NCBI GenBank assembly: GCA_018653085.1
Contig: JABIAY010000002.1
Span: forward strand, 1 to 35,928
Origin: Nitrospina sp.
GTDB lineage: Bacteria; Nitrospinota; Nitrospinia; Nitrospinales; VA-1
Length of the DNA stretch: 35,928 nt
Direction: 5' to 3'
Part shown: in pieces, positions 8,486 through 17,711 of the stretch
Layout: the number at the start of each line of letters is the position of its first letter
Numbering within the stretch: position 1 is the stretch's first letter
Made by a program: the position numbers and the translations under genes
The notes under the pieces: generated by a model
Told to the model about the DNA's origin: nothing
Database searches by the model: none
Seen by the model: only the letters and a program-made list of their open reading frames with translations

Positions 8486-9595
8486 GTGTCTTCTTTTATT
8501 AAATCCACCGAGCAGTTGCGTTTGGTCACCGATGTGGGGCGAAAGTTTCTTGGTCTGGAAAATACCAAGTCACCGGAACTGGCTCAGCGGGTCCAATCTG
8601 TTTTTCAGTATTTGAACGGAAAGTTGGGGTTTCCGGATACCGAGACGGGGCGGCAAGATCAGGAAATGTTTAACCTGCTTATCCGTACGGTTTACCCTGA
8701 AATATTGATCGACCTTGCAGACTTGTTATACGTTCAGCACGAGCGCCCGGCGGTTTTTTTGAATTTTGAGCATATCCACCTCAACCTTCGCAAAGACCGC
8801 ACCTCCTTACCTCAACCGCAGGAACAGGTGGATGAAAAGTTTTCCCTCTTGTTCCATGAACTGGTCAGCCTGATTAAGGAGGACCTGATTTTTTATAATG
8901 ACCCGGAATGGGTCACCCTGCTCAGTGAAAGCTACAGCTTTTATCTATCCCAGACCAAGAACTTCCCCTGGGATAACCCGATGGAACTGGTACCGCATGA
9001 CCTGAAAACTCCCCTGATGGATGTGGCGACAGGGCTTGCCGGGTTCCGCTTGATCCATGACTGGCCAAGCAACTTTCCCCGGTTGATTCTGGCTGACAAT
9101 ATGCCTTTTATCATTAAAGGGCTGATCCATTTTGTAAAACTTTCGGGGAAGCAGAACATCGAAGTCCTGAATGTGGATTTCCCGGACGCTCCGCTTGGCA
9201 AACCCTATGGGTGTATTCTTGCCAATAAGTTCCTGCATCATTTGCAAAGAGCAGAGCGTCAGCAATTTCTACGCTGGGCCGAAGAGGTGCTGGAGCCGGG
9301 AGGCTCACTGTTGATTCTGGATACCGACTTGGAATGCCAGATTTTAAGACGCGCCAGCGACCCGGAGTACCGCAGTAAACTGACGCACGGTTATGTCGAA
9401 ACACTGGTGGAGATTGAGGAGAAATTTTGCGAAACTCTGATTCAGGATGTCCGCAAAATCGGTTTCGATGTTTCGCATTTTGATTTTCACGAATATGAAG
9501 ATGAAACCGATGCCTACAGCCAGTTTCCAGGAGAAAACCTGTCGATAAAATTTGTCGGCCTGGAGATCGTTGCGACCCGACCGGCCGCCCACTAG
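8486..9595 (+). CDS. SAM-dependent methyltransferase-like protein
   Basis: This is a 369-aa protein starting at GTG 8486. The C-terminal two thirds resemble a class I methyltransferase fold: a glycine-containing motif I region (DVATGLAGFRLI), an acidic end of strand 2 (LILADNMPFIIKGL), motif II/III-like VLNVDFPD, a GKPYGCILANKFLHHL segment where methyltransferases have the post-II strand with HH, and EEVLEPGGSLLILDTD, a classic motif. The N-terminal 160 residues are helical and unassigned. The substrate is unknown. The gene ends in CAC-TAG inside the interspersed repeat at 9589. Confidence 0.75.
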   Translation: MSSFIKSTEQLRLVTDVGRKFLGLENTKSPELAQRVQSVFQYLNGKLGFPDTETGRQDQEMFNLLIRTVYPEILIDLADLLYVQHERPAVFLNFEHIHLNLRKDRTSLPQPQEQVDEKFSLLFHELVSLIKEDLIFYNDPEWVTLLSESYSFYLSQTKNFPWDNPMELVPHDLKTPLMDVATGLAGFRLIHDWPSNFPRLILADNMPFIIKGLIHFVKLSGKQNIEVLNVDFPDAPLGKPYGCILANKFLHHLQRAERQQFLRWAEEVLEPGGSLLILDTDLECQILRRASDPEYRSKLTHGYVETLVEIEEKFCETLIQDVRKIGFDVSHFDFHEYEDETDAYSQFPGENLSIKFVGLEIVATRPAAH

Positions 9596-9734
9596 GCGTG
9601 GGGCCGACTAGCAAAAGCATTATTGGCTAACAAAGAGTTGCCTCGGTTTAACAAGCCCTTGCCCAGTTTTTTCAAGCCGAGTTACCCATTGATAGCCAGC
9701 AAAAGTTATTGCACACTGGCCCCACGCCTAGTGG
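9589..9734. repeat. Two converging repeat copies forming a large inverted repeat
   Basis: A plus-strand copy (CCACTAGGCGTGGGGCC from 9589) and a minus-strand copy (the same core from 9734 down) face each other. Their tails share a GCAAAAGCATTATTGGCTAA / GCAATAACTTTTGCTGGCTA module and a GAGTTGCCTCGGTTTAAC / GGTAACTCGGCTTGA module. The core of each copy contains the stop TAG of the gene running into it (9593-9595 plus; 9730-9728 minus). The resulting structure could end transcription from both sides. Confidence 0.85.
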
Positions 9735-10084
9735 ATAAGCTTTTGCAGGGTTTTCCATTCGGCTTGGGTGGCGGTGTCGGCTTTTTTTTCCATTTTTCGA
9801 TAAAGCTGAATGACCTTTTCACCTGCGGGGGTCAGTTTTGCTCCGCCGCCTCCCTTACCCCCGGTGATGCTGGCGACTAGGGGTTTTTTGAAGCACTGGT
9901 TCATGGTGTTCACCATATCCCAGGCACGGCGGTAGCTAAGATGGCTCTCTCGTGCCGCCTTGGAGATGGACCCCTCTCGACCAATCGATTCGAGTAAATC
10001 GACTTTCCCCGGTCCCAGAGCGATCAAGTCTCCGGAAAGTATGCGGAACCGGGACCGGCAACGGCTTTTCTTTTTCTCTGTCAA
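9728..10084 (-). CDS. ModE-like winged-helix regulator, N-terminal domain only
   Basis: This is a 118-aa protein like the N-terminal DNA-binding half of the molybdate regulator ModE: IALGPGKVDLLESIGREGSISKAARESHLSYRRAWDMVNTMN (helix-turn-helix, about 22-63), then KPLVASITGGKGGGGAKLTPAGEKVIQLYRKME (wing and dimer helix). The TOBE/MOP molybdate-binding domain is missing, as in the short ModE-like subgroup. It probably regulates molybdenum or tungsten related genes, but no such genes are adjacent. The start is TTG at 10084 with GGGAAGG about 6 bases upstream; no in-frame ATG fits. The stop TAG lies inside the repeat. Confidence 0.9.
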   Translation of the reverse strand: MTEKKKSRCRSRFRILSGDLIALGPGKVDLLESIGREGSISKAARESHLSYRRAWDMVNTMNQCFKKPLVASITGGKGGGGAKLTPAGEKVIQLYRKMEKKADTATQAEWKTLQKLIH

Positions 10085-10096
10085 ATTGCACCTTCC

Positions 10097-10933
10097 CTAT
10101 TTTTTAAGACGGACCAGGCCCAGTACATTCGGGATCGGATGGGAATAAGTGTTTTCGTCATGTTCTCTGGACCCTGTGGAATAACTGCCGATGAATTCGT
10201 GCTCTTCTTTGCCTGTATTGATGTACAACTGAGCATCTGCTCCGCCTTCCACATACATGGCCTGTTTCAGGTCGATCGGAAGTTTAAGAAGCATATGGAT
10301 CAAATCGTGGGTGGTGTAAGGCGAGCGGACATGGATGAATAAGATTCGATCCTGCTGGTCCAATCCAATGGCGGCGATGCTCGACATTTTCTTTTGTTGT
10401 CCCCACATATTTTTCCCATGACAGGAGACCATGCGAATGCTTTGGACGAGAGTGCTGTACTGCTTTCTGAGCGTGTTAAAATCTTCGCAATCCCGATCAA
10501 TGATCCGCACTGGGGGCAATTTTTTGTCGTTGGGATTGAAAGCGAGGATGGTTTTATCTTTGGAGACCCAAGTGTTGTTGGTATGTTTCCGGGTTTTCAT
10601 ATAAGAGACACTGGACATCATGTCTTTTTGGTACATGCTTGCATTGATAGCGGCAACCAGTCCATTTCTGTTGACCCAATCTTTTACCGGCCAGCGTTTT
10701 TTCGGGTCCTCGGACGAGGCGTTTAGTAGCCGCAGAGAAAAAGAAGCGGTATCGGCCCTCAAAATGCGAATTAACGAGTCGCCGAGAGCAGATTTTTTCG
10801 GGGCCGGAAAAATGCCTACATCCAAACCTTTCTCAAGGTTTTTCCAGGCAGAGGGCTCGGCCATCAGGGTTCCCGGGCTGACTGCCAGCGTTATGCAATA
10901 GAGTAAACCGATAAATGAAAACTGGCATTTCAA
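10097..10933 (-). CDS. Exported phosphodiester glycosidase family (NAGPA/DUF2233) protein
   Basis: This is a 278-aa protein with a signal peptide (MKCQFSFIGLLYCITLAVSPG, cleavage near LMA-EP). The core has the marks of the NAGPA-type phosphodiester glycosidase domain: LVAAINASMYQ (where the family has AiNggff), MVSCHGKNMWG, SSIAAIGLDQQDRILFIHV, a THDLIHMLLKL helix, and AMYVEGGADAQLYI (family pattern a-nLDGGgSa), then the C-terminal PIPNVLGL. The expected location is the periplasm. The substrate is unknown. A good promoter (10970-10998) lies ahead and CAGGAG precedes the ATG. The gene is 12 bases upstream of the ModE-like gene on the same strand, so the two may be co-transcribed. Confidence 0.85.
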   Translation of the reverse strand: MKCQFSFIGLLYCITLAVSPGTLMAEPSAWKNLEKGLDVGIFPAPKKSALGDSLIRILRADTASFSLRLLNASSEDPKKRWPVKDWVNRNGLVAAINASMYQKDMMSSVSYMKTRKHTNNTWVSKDKTILAFNPNDKKLPPVRIIDRDCEDFNTLRKQYSTLVQSIRMVSCHGKNMWGQQKKMSSIAAIGLDQQDRILFIHVRSPYTTHDLIHMLLKLPIDLKQAMYVEGGADAQLYINTGKEEHEFIGSYSTGSREHDENTYSHPIPNVLGLVRLKK

Positions 10934-10969
10934 GGGTTTTGGCTCCTGTGTAAATAATACGCGGAAAGA

Positions 10970-10998
10970 ATTATAGCCTGCATTATCCAGGTTGTCCT
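10970..10998 (-). promoter_or_regulatory. Sigma-70-type promoter for the NAGPA-family gene
   Basis: On the minus strand, AGGACA (10998-10993), a 17-base spacer, and TATAAT (10975-10970). The -10 element is perfect and the -35 matches four of six. Transcription would begin near 10963, about 30 bases before the ATG at 10933, leaving room for the CAGGAG ribosome site. Confidence 0.6.
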
Positions 10999-11080
10999 TG
11001 AATTTTTTTTTGTTTTTTTTGCTCTAAGATAGTATTAAAGGGGTCTCTATTTGGTTCGATAATTTTCCGCTCGGTGTCGG

Positions 11081-11239
11081 CGAGCAAAGAGTTGTCTTGG
11101 CTCAAAGAGTCCTTGCTCGGTCGCCCCTGCGGCTAGCAGCCACTAGGCATGGGGCCAACTGGCAACAACTTTTGCTGGCTAGCAAGGAGCTATCTCGGCT
11201 TAACGAGTCCTTGCGCAGTCGCCCCTGCGGCTAGCAGTT
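11081..11239 (+). repeat. Tandem modular repeat in a divergent gap
   Basis: Two direct copies about 98 bases apart (11081-11139 and 11179-11237) share GAGCAAAGAGTTGTCTTGGC / TAGCAAGGAGCTATCTCGGC, then GAGTCCTTGC and TCGCCCCTGCGGCTAGCAG. Between them is the core CCACTAGGCATGGGGCCAACT (11140). The 320-base gap 10934-11254 holds otherwise only the promoter at 10970-10998 and an AT-rich stretch. Confidence 0.8.
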
Positions 11240-11254
11240 TCTTGCAGGAGAGGT

Positions 11255-12178
11255 ATGATGGATTTAGTCAAAACTCCGGTATTTGCAGATAACAATTTGT
11301 TCAACCTGTACCACCTGAACGAGTTGTACCAGAACATCGCTGTGGAAGTTTCCAGGCGAATGCTGGAAGCTCACCAGATTGATGTTCCCATCACTTCCGG
11401 GGTCTGGGGCGGCACCTATCTTATTTGCCATCCTAACGGTTTGGCCAAAAGGCGTATCTGGAGGCTTTATTGTATCGTTAACATTCCGCAAAACTCTCCT
11501 TTGGACAAGCATGCCGACATGGAGAGGCTGGTCTCAATTTATTGCGATGTGTTCAAGGAGGCGTTTTCGCCACAGTTGGAATTGAGTCTGAAAATGTGGG
11601 GTGGGCGCCTTCCTTACAGTAACTCTGTCAAGCCCAGCCTGACCCTGCATATGGAAGATGCTACCGAAACAGTGAGCTGGCTGAGGACATTCTTCGTTTG
11701 GAACCATGTTCCCTGGGAGGAATCGATCATCAGCGATACGGTAAGGATCATCAAGGAATACAAAGAATTTTTTGACCTGAAAAAAGGCCCGGTTGTAAAA
11801 GACCCGAAAGATATCAAGTTCCTTCTTCAAGACATTATTATTATCTACCGCACTTTGCAAAATGCCTGCAGTGAAGATTTTCAGGAACATGCCAACGCAA
11901 TCATCGCGAAAATGACGGAGCATTTTTTGGCAGGTCTGCATGATCGGGGGGACATCATTGACCTTTATGAGATGGTGTTTAAAAACGCGTTGATTTATGG
12001 TTTTGAGGAAAGTCTGGAAGCACCCTTTGCGAAAGCCGGCCTCGATATCAGGAATGTGGAGAGCTGGCCGGTGGAAAAAATCAACTGGGTGCCCGATGAG
12101 TTGAAGGAAAAGCTCATTCCCCCGATTCAGCAAGTGTTCGCCGGGTTCAAGACAGAGTTGGAAAAAGAAAAGTTGTAA
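11255..12178 (+). CDS. Uncharacterised 307-aa soluble protein
   Basis: This is an intact open frame with a strong ribosome site (AGGAGAGG) before tandem ATGs at 11255/11258. No signal peptide or membrane segment is seen. Residues 1-160 look alpha/beta and include ITSGVWGGTYLICHPNG and MWGGRLPYSNSVKP. Residues 160-307 look mostly helical. I do not recognise a family and propose no function. It stands alone on the plus strand, converging with the HAD gene 16 bases away. Confidence 0.7.
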   Translation: MMDLVKTPVFADNNLFNLYHLNELYQNIAVEVSRRMLEAHQIDVPITSGVWGGTYLICHPNGLAKRRIWRLYCIVNIPQNSPLDKHADMERLVSIYCDVFKEAFSPQLELSLKMWGGRLPYSNSVKPSLTLHMEDATETVSWLRTFFVWNHVPWEESIISDTVRIIKEYKEFFDLKKGPVVKDPKDIKFLLQDIIIIYRTLQNACSEDFQEHANAIIAKMTEHFLAGLHDRGDIIDLYEMVFKNALIYGFEESLEAPFAKAGLDIRNVESWPVEKINWVPDELKEKLIPPIQQVFAGFKTELEKEKL

Positions 12179-12194
12179 GACTGGGAGAAAGCAG

Positions 12195-12881
12195 TCAGGC
12201 CTTCAAAGCGGAAACAAAATCTTCAAGGCTTTCAAAGACCAGTTCTGCGCCTGCAAAGTCGATATTGCGATTCAAGGCGTTTCGCAAAATGATACAAGGC
12301 ATCCCCGCCTCCCTGGCCGCATGCAGTCCTTTCAGAGCATCTTCAAGTACAAAACATTCACTGGGCGCGTGCCCCAGCTTTTCTGCGGCGTTTATGAAAA
12401 TATCAGGATGCGGTTTTTCTCTGGCGGCAGACTCTTTGCCAAGAATAACCGGGAATAGATTTAATGCGCTGGCATTTTCCAGAATATAACGAATGTCTGT
12501 GGCCCAGGACCCTGAGGCAATAGCCAGTTTGTGTTTGACCGAAAGAATTTTAGCCATGCTTTGGGCCAAAGGAAACAGTTTGATTTCTCCACTCTGGCAA
12601 AAGCGGGAATAGACTTCGAACTTTTGTTTTCTCAGGTCAACCGGGTCCACATCCAGTTTAAGGTTATGGCGTTCGATTTCTCCTGCTATGCCTTTTCCCT
12701 TCGAGGTCCACTCCACCCAATATTCTTCCTTGTTCAGGGTGTGCCCGTACCGTTCGAAAACTTCGTTGTAAGCCAGGTAGTGGAAAGGTTCCGAGTCGGC
12801 CAGCAATCCGTCAAAATCCAGAATGGCGGCTTTGCAGTCGGTGAGAAGGGAATGCAGCTTGTCTTTTAATGAGGTCGTCAT
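12195..12881 (-). CDS. HAD-superfamily hydrolase, beta-phosphoglucomutase-like
   Basis: This is a 228-aa member of HAD subfamily IA. Motif I is LDFDGLLADSEP (nucleophile Asp22, acid/base Asp24). The cap domain follows (HYLAYNEVFERYG onward), then motif II (KLAIASGS), the motif III lysine in GKESAAREKPHPDIF, and motif IV (CFVLEDALKGLHAAREAGM). It resembles phosphoglucomutase/phosphatase members with a four-helix cap; the substrate cannot be set. The ATG at 12881 gives the natural N-terminus, 7 bases after the lepB stop, so it is likely translated from the lepA-lepB transcript. Confidence 0.9.
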   Translation of the reverse strand: MTTSLKDKLHSLLTDCKAAILDFDGLLADSEPFHYLAYNEVFERYGHTLNKEEYWVEWTSKGKGIAGEIERHNLKLDVDPVDLRKQKFEVYSRFCQSGEIKLFPLAQSMAKILSVKHKLAIASGSWATDIRYILENASALNLFPVILGKESAAREKPHPDIFINAAEKLGHAPSECFVLEDALKGLHAAREAGMPCIILRNALNRNIDFAGAELVFESLEDFVSALKA

Positions 12882-12888
12882 GCGAAGG

Positions 12889-13560
12889 TTATTCAAGAAT
12901 TTTTCCGAACCGTTCAAACCGAATCCAGTTATCAATGCGATTCCAGGACCAGTAAATCATAAGTGCCTTGCCACGGATTTTTTTGATATTCAAAAATCCC
13001 CAATAGCGGCTGTCCTGACTGTTCTCCCGGTTGTCGCCCATTACAAAGACATGACCTTCCGGAATCAGAACCGGACCGAAATCATCTCTTGGTACCAGGG
13101 ATTCGTTGGAAGCCGGGTCGGTGTGGCGGGCGTGGGCATCTTCATAAAGTTTGTCATTGATATAAACTTTTTGCTGTCGGACTTGTAGCAAGTCCCCTGG
13201 CAGGCCGATCGCACGTTTAATAAAATCCCGTTTTTCATCCTTGGGAAATTTGAAAACGATGATGTCTCCTCTTTCGGGAACGCTGGAAGACAAAATGATA
13301 TCGTCAAACAGTTTGATATTAAGAAAAGGGATTTCGTTGGGGATATGCGTGCCGTAACTGAATTTGGAAACCAGGATGTGATCGCCGATAAGGAGTGTGT
13401 TCTCCATTGAACCGGAGGGGATTTTAAATGCCTGGATTATAAAAGTGCGAATCAATAAGGCGAGAAGCAGGGCGATAAGAATGGCCTCGGTATACTCGCG
13501 GGCAACGCTCTTTTTTGGGGCTTCGGACTTTTCATCCAGAGTGTCCTGTTTATTTGTCAT
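12889..13560 (-). CDS. lepB: Signal peptidase I
   Basis: LepB cleaves signal peptides of exported proteins at the outer face of the inner membrane. The 223-aa protein has one N-terminal membrane segment ([19 protein letters not shown]), the catalytic Ser51 in IPSGSM, the catalytic Lys115 in [12 protein letters not shown], and the box E motif [15 protein letters not shown]. Its start overlaps the 3' end of lepA by 11 bases, the conserved lepA-lepB arrangement. Confidence 0.97.
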   Translation of the reverse strand: MTNKQDTLDEKSEAPKKSVAREYTEAILIALLLALLIRTFIIQAFKIPSGSMENTLLIGDHILVSKFSYGTHIPNEIPFLNIKLFDDIILSSSVPERGDIIVFKFPKDEKRDFIKRAIGLPGDLLQVRQQKVYINDKLYEDAHARHTDPASNESLVPRDDFGPVLIPEGHVFVMGDNRENSQDSRYWGFLNIKKIRGKALMIYWSWNRIDNWIRFERFGKILE

Positions 13561-15352
13561 CGGTCCTCAACACTGCGAGAAAGGCTTCCTGGGGAATTTC
13601 TACGCTACCTACTCGTTTCATTTTTTTCTTACCCTCTTTTTGTTTTTCCAGCAGTTTGCGTTTGCGGGTGATATCGCCACCGTAACATTTTGCCAGTACG
13701 TTTTTCCTGAGTGCCTTGATTGTTTCGCGTGCGACGATTTTTCCGCCTATTGCCGCCTGGATTGCCACTTCAAACATTTGCCGGGGTATTTGTTGCTTGA
13801 GTTTTTTGGCCAGGTCGCGGCCCAGATAATACACTTTATCTTTGTGCGCGATCAAAGATAAAGCATCGACCAGCTCTCCATTTAAGAGCACGTCCAACTT
13901 TACCAGACTCGATGTCCTGAAATCTATGAATTCATAGTCGAATGAAGCGTAACCTTTGGTGCCTGATTTGAGACGGTCATAAAAATCCAGGACTATTTCG
14001 TTAAACGGCAGTTCGTATTCCAGTAGTACCGTTTCCGGGTTCATGTATTCCATTTTTTTCTGGACTCCCCTGCGGTCACGGACCAGTGCCATCACTACCC
14101 CGATATATTCTTCCGGGACGATGATGGTCCCTAGAACATACGGTTCTTCAAGATGGTCGATATTCTTTTGTTCTTGTAGTTTGGTAGGGTTGTCAATCAG
14201 CACTGTTTTCCCATCGCTGGTGATGATTTTGTAAACGACGGTGGGGGCAGTGGTGAGAAGGTCGACTTTGTATTCGCGCTCAATACGCTCCCTCACAATT
14301 TCCATGTGCAGTAGCCCGAGAAACCCACATCGAAACCCGAACCCCAAGGCGGTGGAGGTTTCCGCTTCATAAGAAAACGAGGCATCGTTCAGCGTGAGTT
14401 TTTTTAACGCATCGCGCAAATCTTCATAGTCATCACCACTGATCGGATACAATCCGCTGAAAACCATGGGTTTGACTTCCTTGTAACCGGGCAGGGGTTT
14501 TTCGCAGGGATCTGCGGAAAGGGTAATGGTATCTCCTACCTTGGTCTGGTCCAATTCTTTGATATTGGCGACCAGGTAGCCGACCTCCCCCACCTGGAGC
14601 TGGTTGCATTTCTCCAGCTTGGGGTTAGACGTGCCCAGTTCTTCGACGATGAACCGGTTCCCCGTTGCCATCATTATGATTTCGTCACCCGCCTTCAGGC
14701 TCCCTTGTTGTATCTTGACCAGAACCATGACTCCCCGGTAGGCGTCATACCAGGCATCAAAGAGCAGGGCCTGTAATTTTTTGGAAGCGTCCCCGGTTGG
14801 TGAAGGAACCTGCTGTACCACGGCTTCCATCAACTCATCTATGCCTATTCCCTCCTTGGCGCTGACCAGGACCGCATCGCCGGATTCTATCTGGAGGACA
14901 TCTTCCAGCTGTTCTTTTATAAACTCAGGGTTTGCGCTGGGTAGATCGATTTTATTAATCACCGGTATGACCGCCAGGTTATGTTGCATGGCGAGATTCA
15001 GATTGGCTATGGTCTGTGCCTGAATGCCTTGTGTTGCGTCGATGACCAGCAAAACCCCTTCACAAGCGGCAAGACTGCGGGATACTTCATAGGTGAAATC
15101 CACATGGCCGGGAGTATCAATCATGTTGAACGTATAGCCCTGTCCATCGTTGGCTTTATATTTAAGGCGAACTGTTTGGGCCTTGATGGTGATTCCGCGT
15201 TCCCGTTCCAAATCCATATTGTCCAATACCTGATCTGTCATTTCCCGTTCAGGGATTGCTGAGGTAGCGAGAATCAGCTTGTCGGCAAGGGTAGACTTGC
15301 CGTGATCAATATGGGCAATGATGGAAAAATTTCTTAATCGGTCTTGTTTCAT
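13550..15352 (-). CDS. lepA: Elongation factor 4 (LepA), translational GTPase
   Basis: LepA/EF4 is a ribosome-binding GTPase acting on stalled or initiating ribosomes. I chose the ATG at 15352 ([21 protein letters not shown]), giving 600 aa, the family length. An upstream in-frame extension to 15544 is a shadow that runs through the neighbouring gene and repeat. Motifs: AHIDHGKST (G1), RGITIKAQT (G2), DTPGH (G3), NKID (G4) and the LepA-specific C-terminal region ending LRTDDK. Genes downstream: lepB and the HAD hydrolase. Confidence 0.97.
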   Translation of the reverse strand: MKQDRLRNFSIIAHIDHGKSTLADKLILATSAIPEREMTDQVLDNMDLERERGITIKAQTVRLKYKANDGQGYTFNMIDTPGHVDFTYEVSRSLAACEGVLLVIDATQGIQAQTIANLNLAMQHNLAVIPVINKIDLPSANPEFIKEQLEDVLQIESGDAVLVSAKEGIGIDELMEAVVQQVPSPTGDASKKLQALLFDAWYDAYRGVMVLVKIQQGSLKAGDEIIMMATGNRFIVEELGTSNPKLEKCNQLQVGEVGYLVANIKELDQTKVGDTITLSADPCEKPLPGYKEVKPMVFSGLYPISGDDYEDLRDALKKLTLNDASFSYEAETSTALGFGFRCGFLGLLHMEIVRERIEREYKVDLLTTAPTVVYKIITSDGKTVLIDNPTKLQEQKNIDHLEEPYVLGTIIVPEEYIGVVMALVRDRRGVQKKMEYMNPETVLLEYELPFNEIVLDFYDRLKSGTKGYASFDYEFIDFRTSSLVKLDVLLNGELVDALSLIAHKDKVYYLGRDLAKKLKQQIPRQMFEVAIQAAIGGKIVARETIKALRKNVLAKCYGGDITRKRKLLEKQKEGKKKMKRVGSVEIPQEAFLAVLRTDDK

Positions 15353-15359
15353 AACTTGT

Positions 15360-15420
15360 TCAGTGTGGGGCCAGTGTGCGTTATATCTTTCGTCAGCCTT
15401 CATGCCCCGAAGGGGTACTA
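15360..15420. repeat. Degenerate repeat between lepA and a nucleotidyltransferase gene
   Basis: GTGTGGGGCCAGTGTGCG (15363-15380) is a decayed core. The palindromic module CATGCCCCGAAGGGGTAC lies at 15402-15419, identical to 64-81. On the minus strand this module codes the last residues (Thr-Pro-Ser-Gly-His-Glu) of the gene that ends at 15393. Confidence 0.65.
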
Positions 15421-16463
15421 AGGGGCGTGGATGAAGGCCGTGCCACTTTCTCAGTGCGAGCCGTGGGGGAAACCTCAATGTAGTTTGTGGCAACAGGCAG
15501 GGGTTCTTCTTTATATTCCTGCAGATACTTCCACCATTCATCAAACCGGATTTTCATGGCATCATAATCTTTAGCGTTGTCAATATCAAGGGCCGCTCCC
15601 GGATAGGGAACTTGCAAAGCCATAAAACGGGTTTTCATAATGGTTCCGATTATTTTTTCCAGCTCTTTTTTGGGATTCAATTTGCGAAAATGATCCACTA
15701 GGAAATCGAGACTAAAGTTGGCGAAAAACAGACATAATTGCAAGCCGATGTAGTTTTTGTAGTGCCGGGCCTTGTCTTTTCCGAAAAGCGACAATCCAAA
15801 AAGCACCAGGTTTTTGAAATTTCTCTGGTAGCGGTACTGGTACATTTTCTGGATATACTCCCGGTTCTCAATACGCAGGGGCTTAACCAGATGCAGATTA
15901 TTGATGCGGAAGCTGTCTTCTTTTATGTGAAGATAAGCCATTTTTATGCCTTGTTTTCCTTCCTGCGGATAAAAATATTTCAGGTTTTCACGCGAAACCA
16001 GCCCCAAAACATGATCGTAACTTTCCATATCCGCGTGAGAAATAAAATACTCCACTTCCTTAGGGGTCATCAGCGGCGCATCGCAGGGGACAACGAGAAC
16101 TGCTCTGTCGCGGTGAGATTCTGTATTCGGCGCCTCTCCACTTTCATCCTTCAGGGATTGCAGAAAAGTATGCCAGACGTTTTCGTAAAGATTGGTTCTT
16201 TGTTCAACAATATGAATACGTTTGGGAGATGTTAAATCAATACGTCCTGAAAGAAATACCTGGTCCAGTTTTTCCTTCGGGCCTACGACATAGATATCCT
16301 GAATGGATTCCACCTGTTGCAAAGATTCAACCATGTAATGGATGATGCATTTCCCATTGATGGTCAAAAAAGCTTTATTCAGATGATGGACCTTGTAGCT
16401 GGATTTCCCCTCTCCTGCTACCAGAATCGCGTCATATTTTTTTTGGTTGTTCATTGAACCCAT
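15393..16463 (-). CDS. MobA/IspD-like nucleotidyltransferase-fold protein
   Basis: This is a 356-aa protein. The N-terminal 190 residues show a GT-A nucleotidyltransferase pattern: [40 protein letters not shown] (the family has LAGG, then the lysine and a GKP-like segment), [13 protein letters not shown], and the metal-binding [17 protein letters not shown]. The loop differs from MobA (AGEGKSS in place of AGGxSxR). The C-terminal half is helical and includes [16 protein letters not shown], reminiscent of sugar/CDP transferases ending in DIDxxxD. The substrate is unknown. The final six residues and stop are encoded by a repeat module, so the tail is probably dispensable. GAGAGG precedes the ATG at 16463. 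Confidence 0.8.
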   Translation of the reverse strand: MGSMNNQKKYDAILVAGEGKSSYKVHHLNKAFLTINGKCIIHYMVESLQQVESIQDIYVVGPKEKLDQVFLSGRIDLTSPKRIHIVEQRTNLYENVWHTFLQSLKDESGEAPNTESHRDRAVLVVPCDAPLMTPKEVEYFISHADMESYDHVLGLVSRENLKYFYPQEGKQGIKMAYLHIKEDSFRINNLHLVKPLRIENREYIQKMYQYRYQRNFKNLVLFGLSLFGKDKARHYKNYIGLQLCLFFANFSLDFLVDHFRKLNPKKELEKIIGTIMKTRFMALQVPYPGAALDIDNAKDYDAMKIRFDEWWKYLQEYKEEPLPVATNYIEVSPTARTEKVARPSSTPLSTPSGHEG

Positions 16464-16573
16464 ACAAGAAGAATCCTCTCCATTTCGATTTCATTATAAT
16501 ACCTTGCGCTCTACAATGAAATTAGTTATACACAGAACTTAATTTCTTTTTCAAAATACCAGATTTCCTGAAC

Positions 16574-17689
16574 ATGTCGACTTCTTCAAGCCTCAAGACC
16601 ACCCCATTGACGCAAATTCATAAAGAACTGGGGGGCAAGCTGGTTCCGTTTGCGGGCTGGCAAATGCCCATTCAGTTTCAAGGGGTCATGCAGGAGCATC
16701 AATGCGTTCGTGATGGAGTGGGCATTTTTGATGTCAGCCATATGGGCGAGATCGAAATCCAGGGCCCCTCTGCCAGGGACCTGATTCAGAAGCTGATGAC
16801 CAATGATATCGACTCAATGCAGGACAATCAGGCGCTTTATACCCTGATGTGCCTGGAACAGGGTGGTGTGGTGGATGATTTGTTGGTCCACCGTTTTTCT
16901 GAAGATCATTATTTCCTTTGTGTGAACGCCGCGAATACGGAAAAAGATTTCGCGTGGATTTTAAAAAATGCCGGTTCCTGCGATGCTACGATTCGAAATA
17001 CCAGCTCGGAAACCGCACAATTCGCAGTGCAGGGGAAAGACTCTGAGGCCCTGCTACAAAAATTATGCGAAACTTCTTTGAATGAGATCAAATACTACCA
17101 CTTTAAAAAAGCAAAAATACATAATTTTGAAAGCATCATTGCACGCACCGGATACACCGGTGAAGATGGTTTTGAGATTTATATCGATGCAGGTCACGCC
17201 GAAACCGTTTTCCGGGCTATCCTCTCTGCGGGTAAGGATTTTAACCTTCAGCCCATTGGTCTTGGAGCCCGAGATACTTTGAGAATGGAAATGGGATATG
17301 CCCTCTATGGTAATGAAATCAATGAGGAATCCAGGCCACTGGAGGCGGGGTTGGGCTGGGTCATTAAATTGGGCAAGCAGGACTTCATAGGGAAGGCAGA
17401 GCTTGAAAAACAAAAACATGCGGGAAATAGCCGTAAACTGGTAGGCATTCGCCTATTGGGCCGGGGAGTACTGCGTCCGCATTACCGGATTTTAAAAAAT
17501 GGGGCTCCCGTCGGGGAACTGACCAGCGGAACTTTCTCTCCCTCCTTGAATACAGGGATAGGATTGTGTTATGTATCCTCTGAATGTGCGGAACCTGGAA
17601 CAAAACTGGATGTGGAAATCAGGCAGACGAGCGTACCGGCTGAGGTCGTCAAGCCGCCTTTTTTACCGACCCGTATCAAAAAAAATTAA
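16574..17689 (+). CDS. gcvT: Glycine cleavage system T protein (aminomethyltransferase)
   Basis: GcvT transfers the methylene group from aminomethyl-lipoyl GcvH to tetrahydrofolate, releasing ammonia. The 371-aa protein has the family start TPLTQIHKELGGKLVPFAGWQMPIQF, then VGIFDVSHMGEI, the folate-binding region with ARTGYTGEDGFEIY, GLGARDTLRMEMGYALYGNEI, and the C-terminal GEITSG-type motif (GELTSGTFSPSL). A plausible promoter is TTGCGC (16504-16509), 17 bases, TATACA (16527-16532). It is followed 22 bases later by gcvH. Confidence 0.97.
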   Translation: MSTSSSLKTTPLTQIHKELGGKLVPFAGWQMPIQFQGVMQEHQCVRDGVGIFDVSHMGEIEIQGPSARDLIQKLMTNDIDSMQDNQALYTLMCLEQGGVVDDLLVHRFSEDHYFLCVNAANTEKDFAWILKNAGSCDATIRNTSSETAQFAVQGKDSEALLQKLCETSLNEIKYYHFKKAKIHNFESIIARTGYTGEDGFEIYIDAGHAETVFRAILSAGKDFNLQPIGLGARDTLRMEMGYALYGNEINEESRPLEAGLGWVIKLGKQDFIGKAELEKQKHAGNSRKLVGIRLLGRGVLRPHYRILKNGAPVGELTSGTFSPSLNTGIGLCYVSSECAEPGTKLDVEIRQTSVPAEVVKPPFLPTRIKKN

Positions 17690-17711
17690 CTGTTAATTTA
17701 TCGGAGGCACC

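Noticed and set aside
9114-9620. Minus-strand open frame of 168 codons
   Set aside because: It is antisense to the methyltransferase-like gene and has no ribosome site or family resemblance.
9726-9735. DnaA-box-like TTATCCACT on the minus strand near an rpmH-containing region
   Set aside because: A single 8-of-9 match made by the end of the ModE-like gene and the repeat core; no cluster, no AT-rich region and no dnaA, so no origin is called.
15353-15544. N-terminal extension of lepA
   Set aside because: The added 64 residues run through the neighbouring gene and a repeat, and the family start is at 15352.
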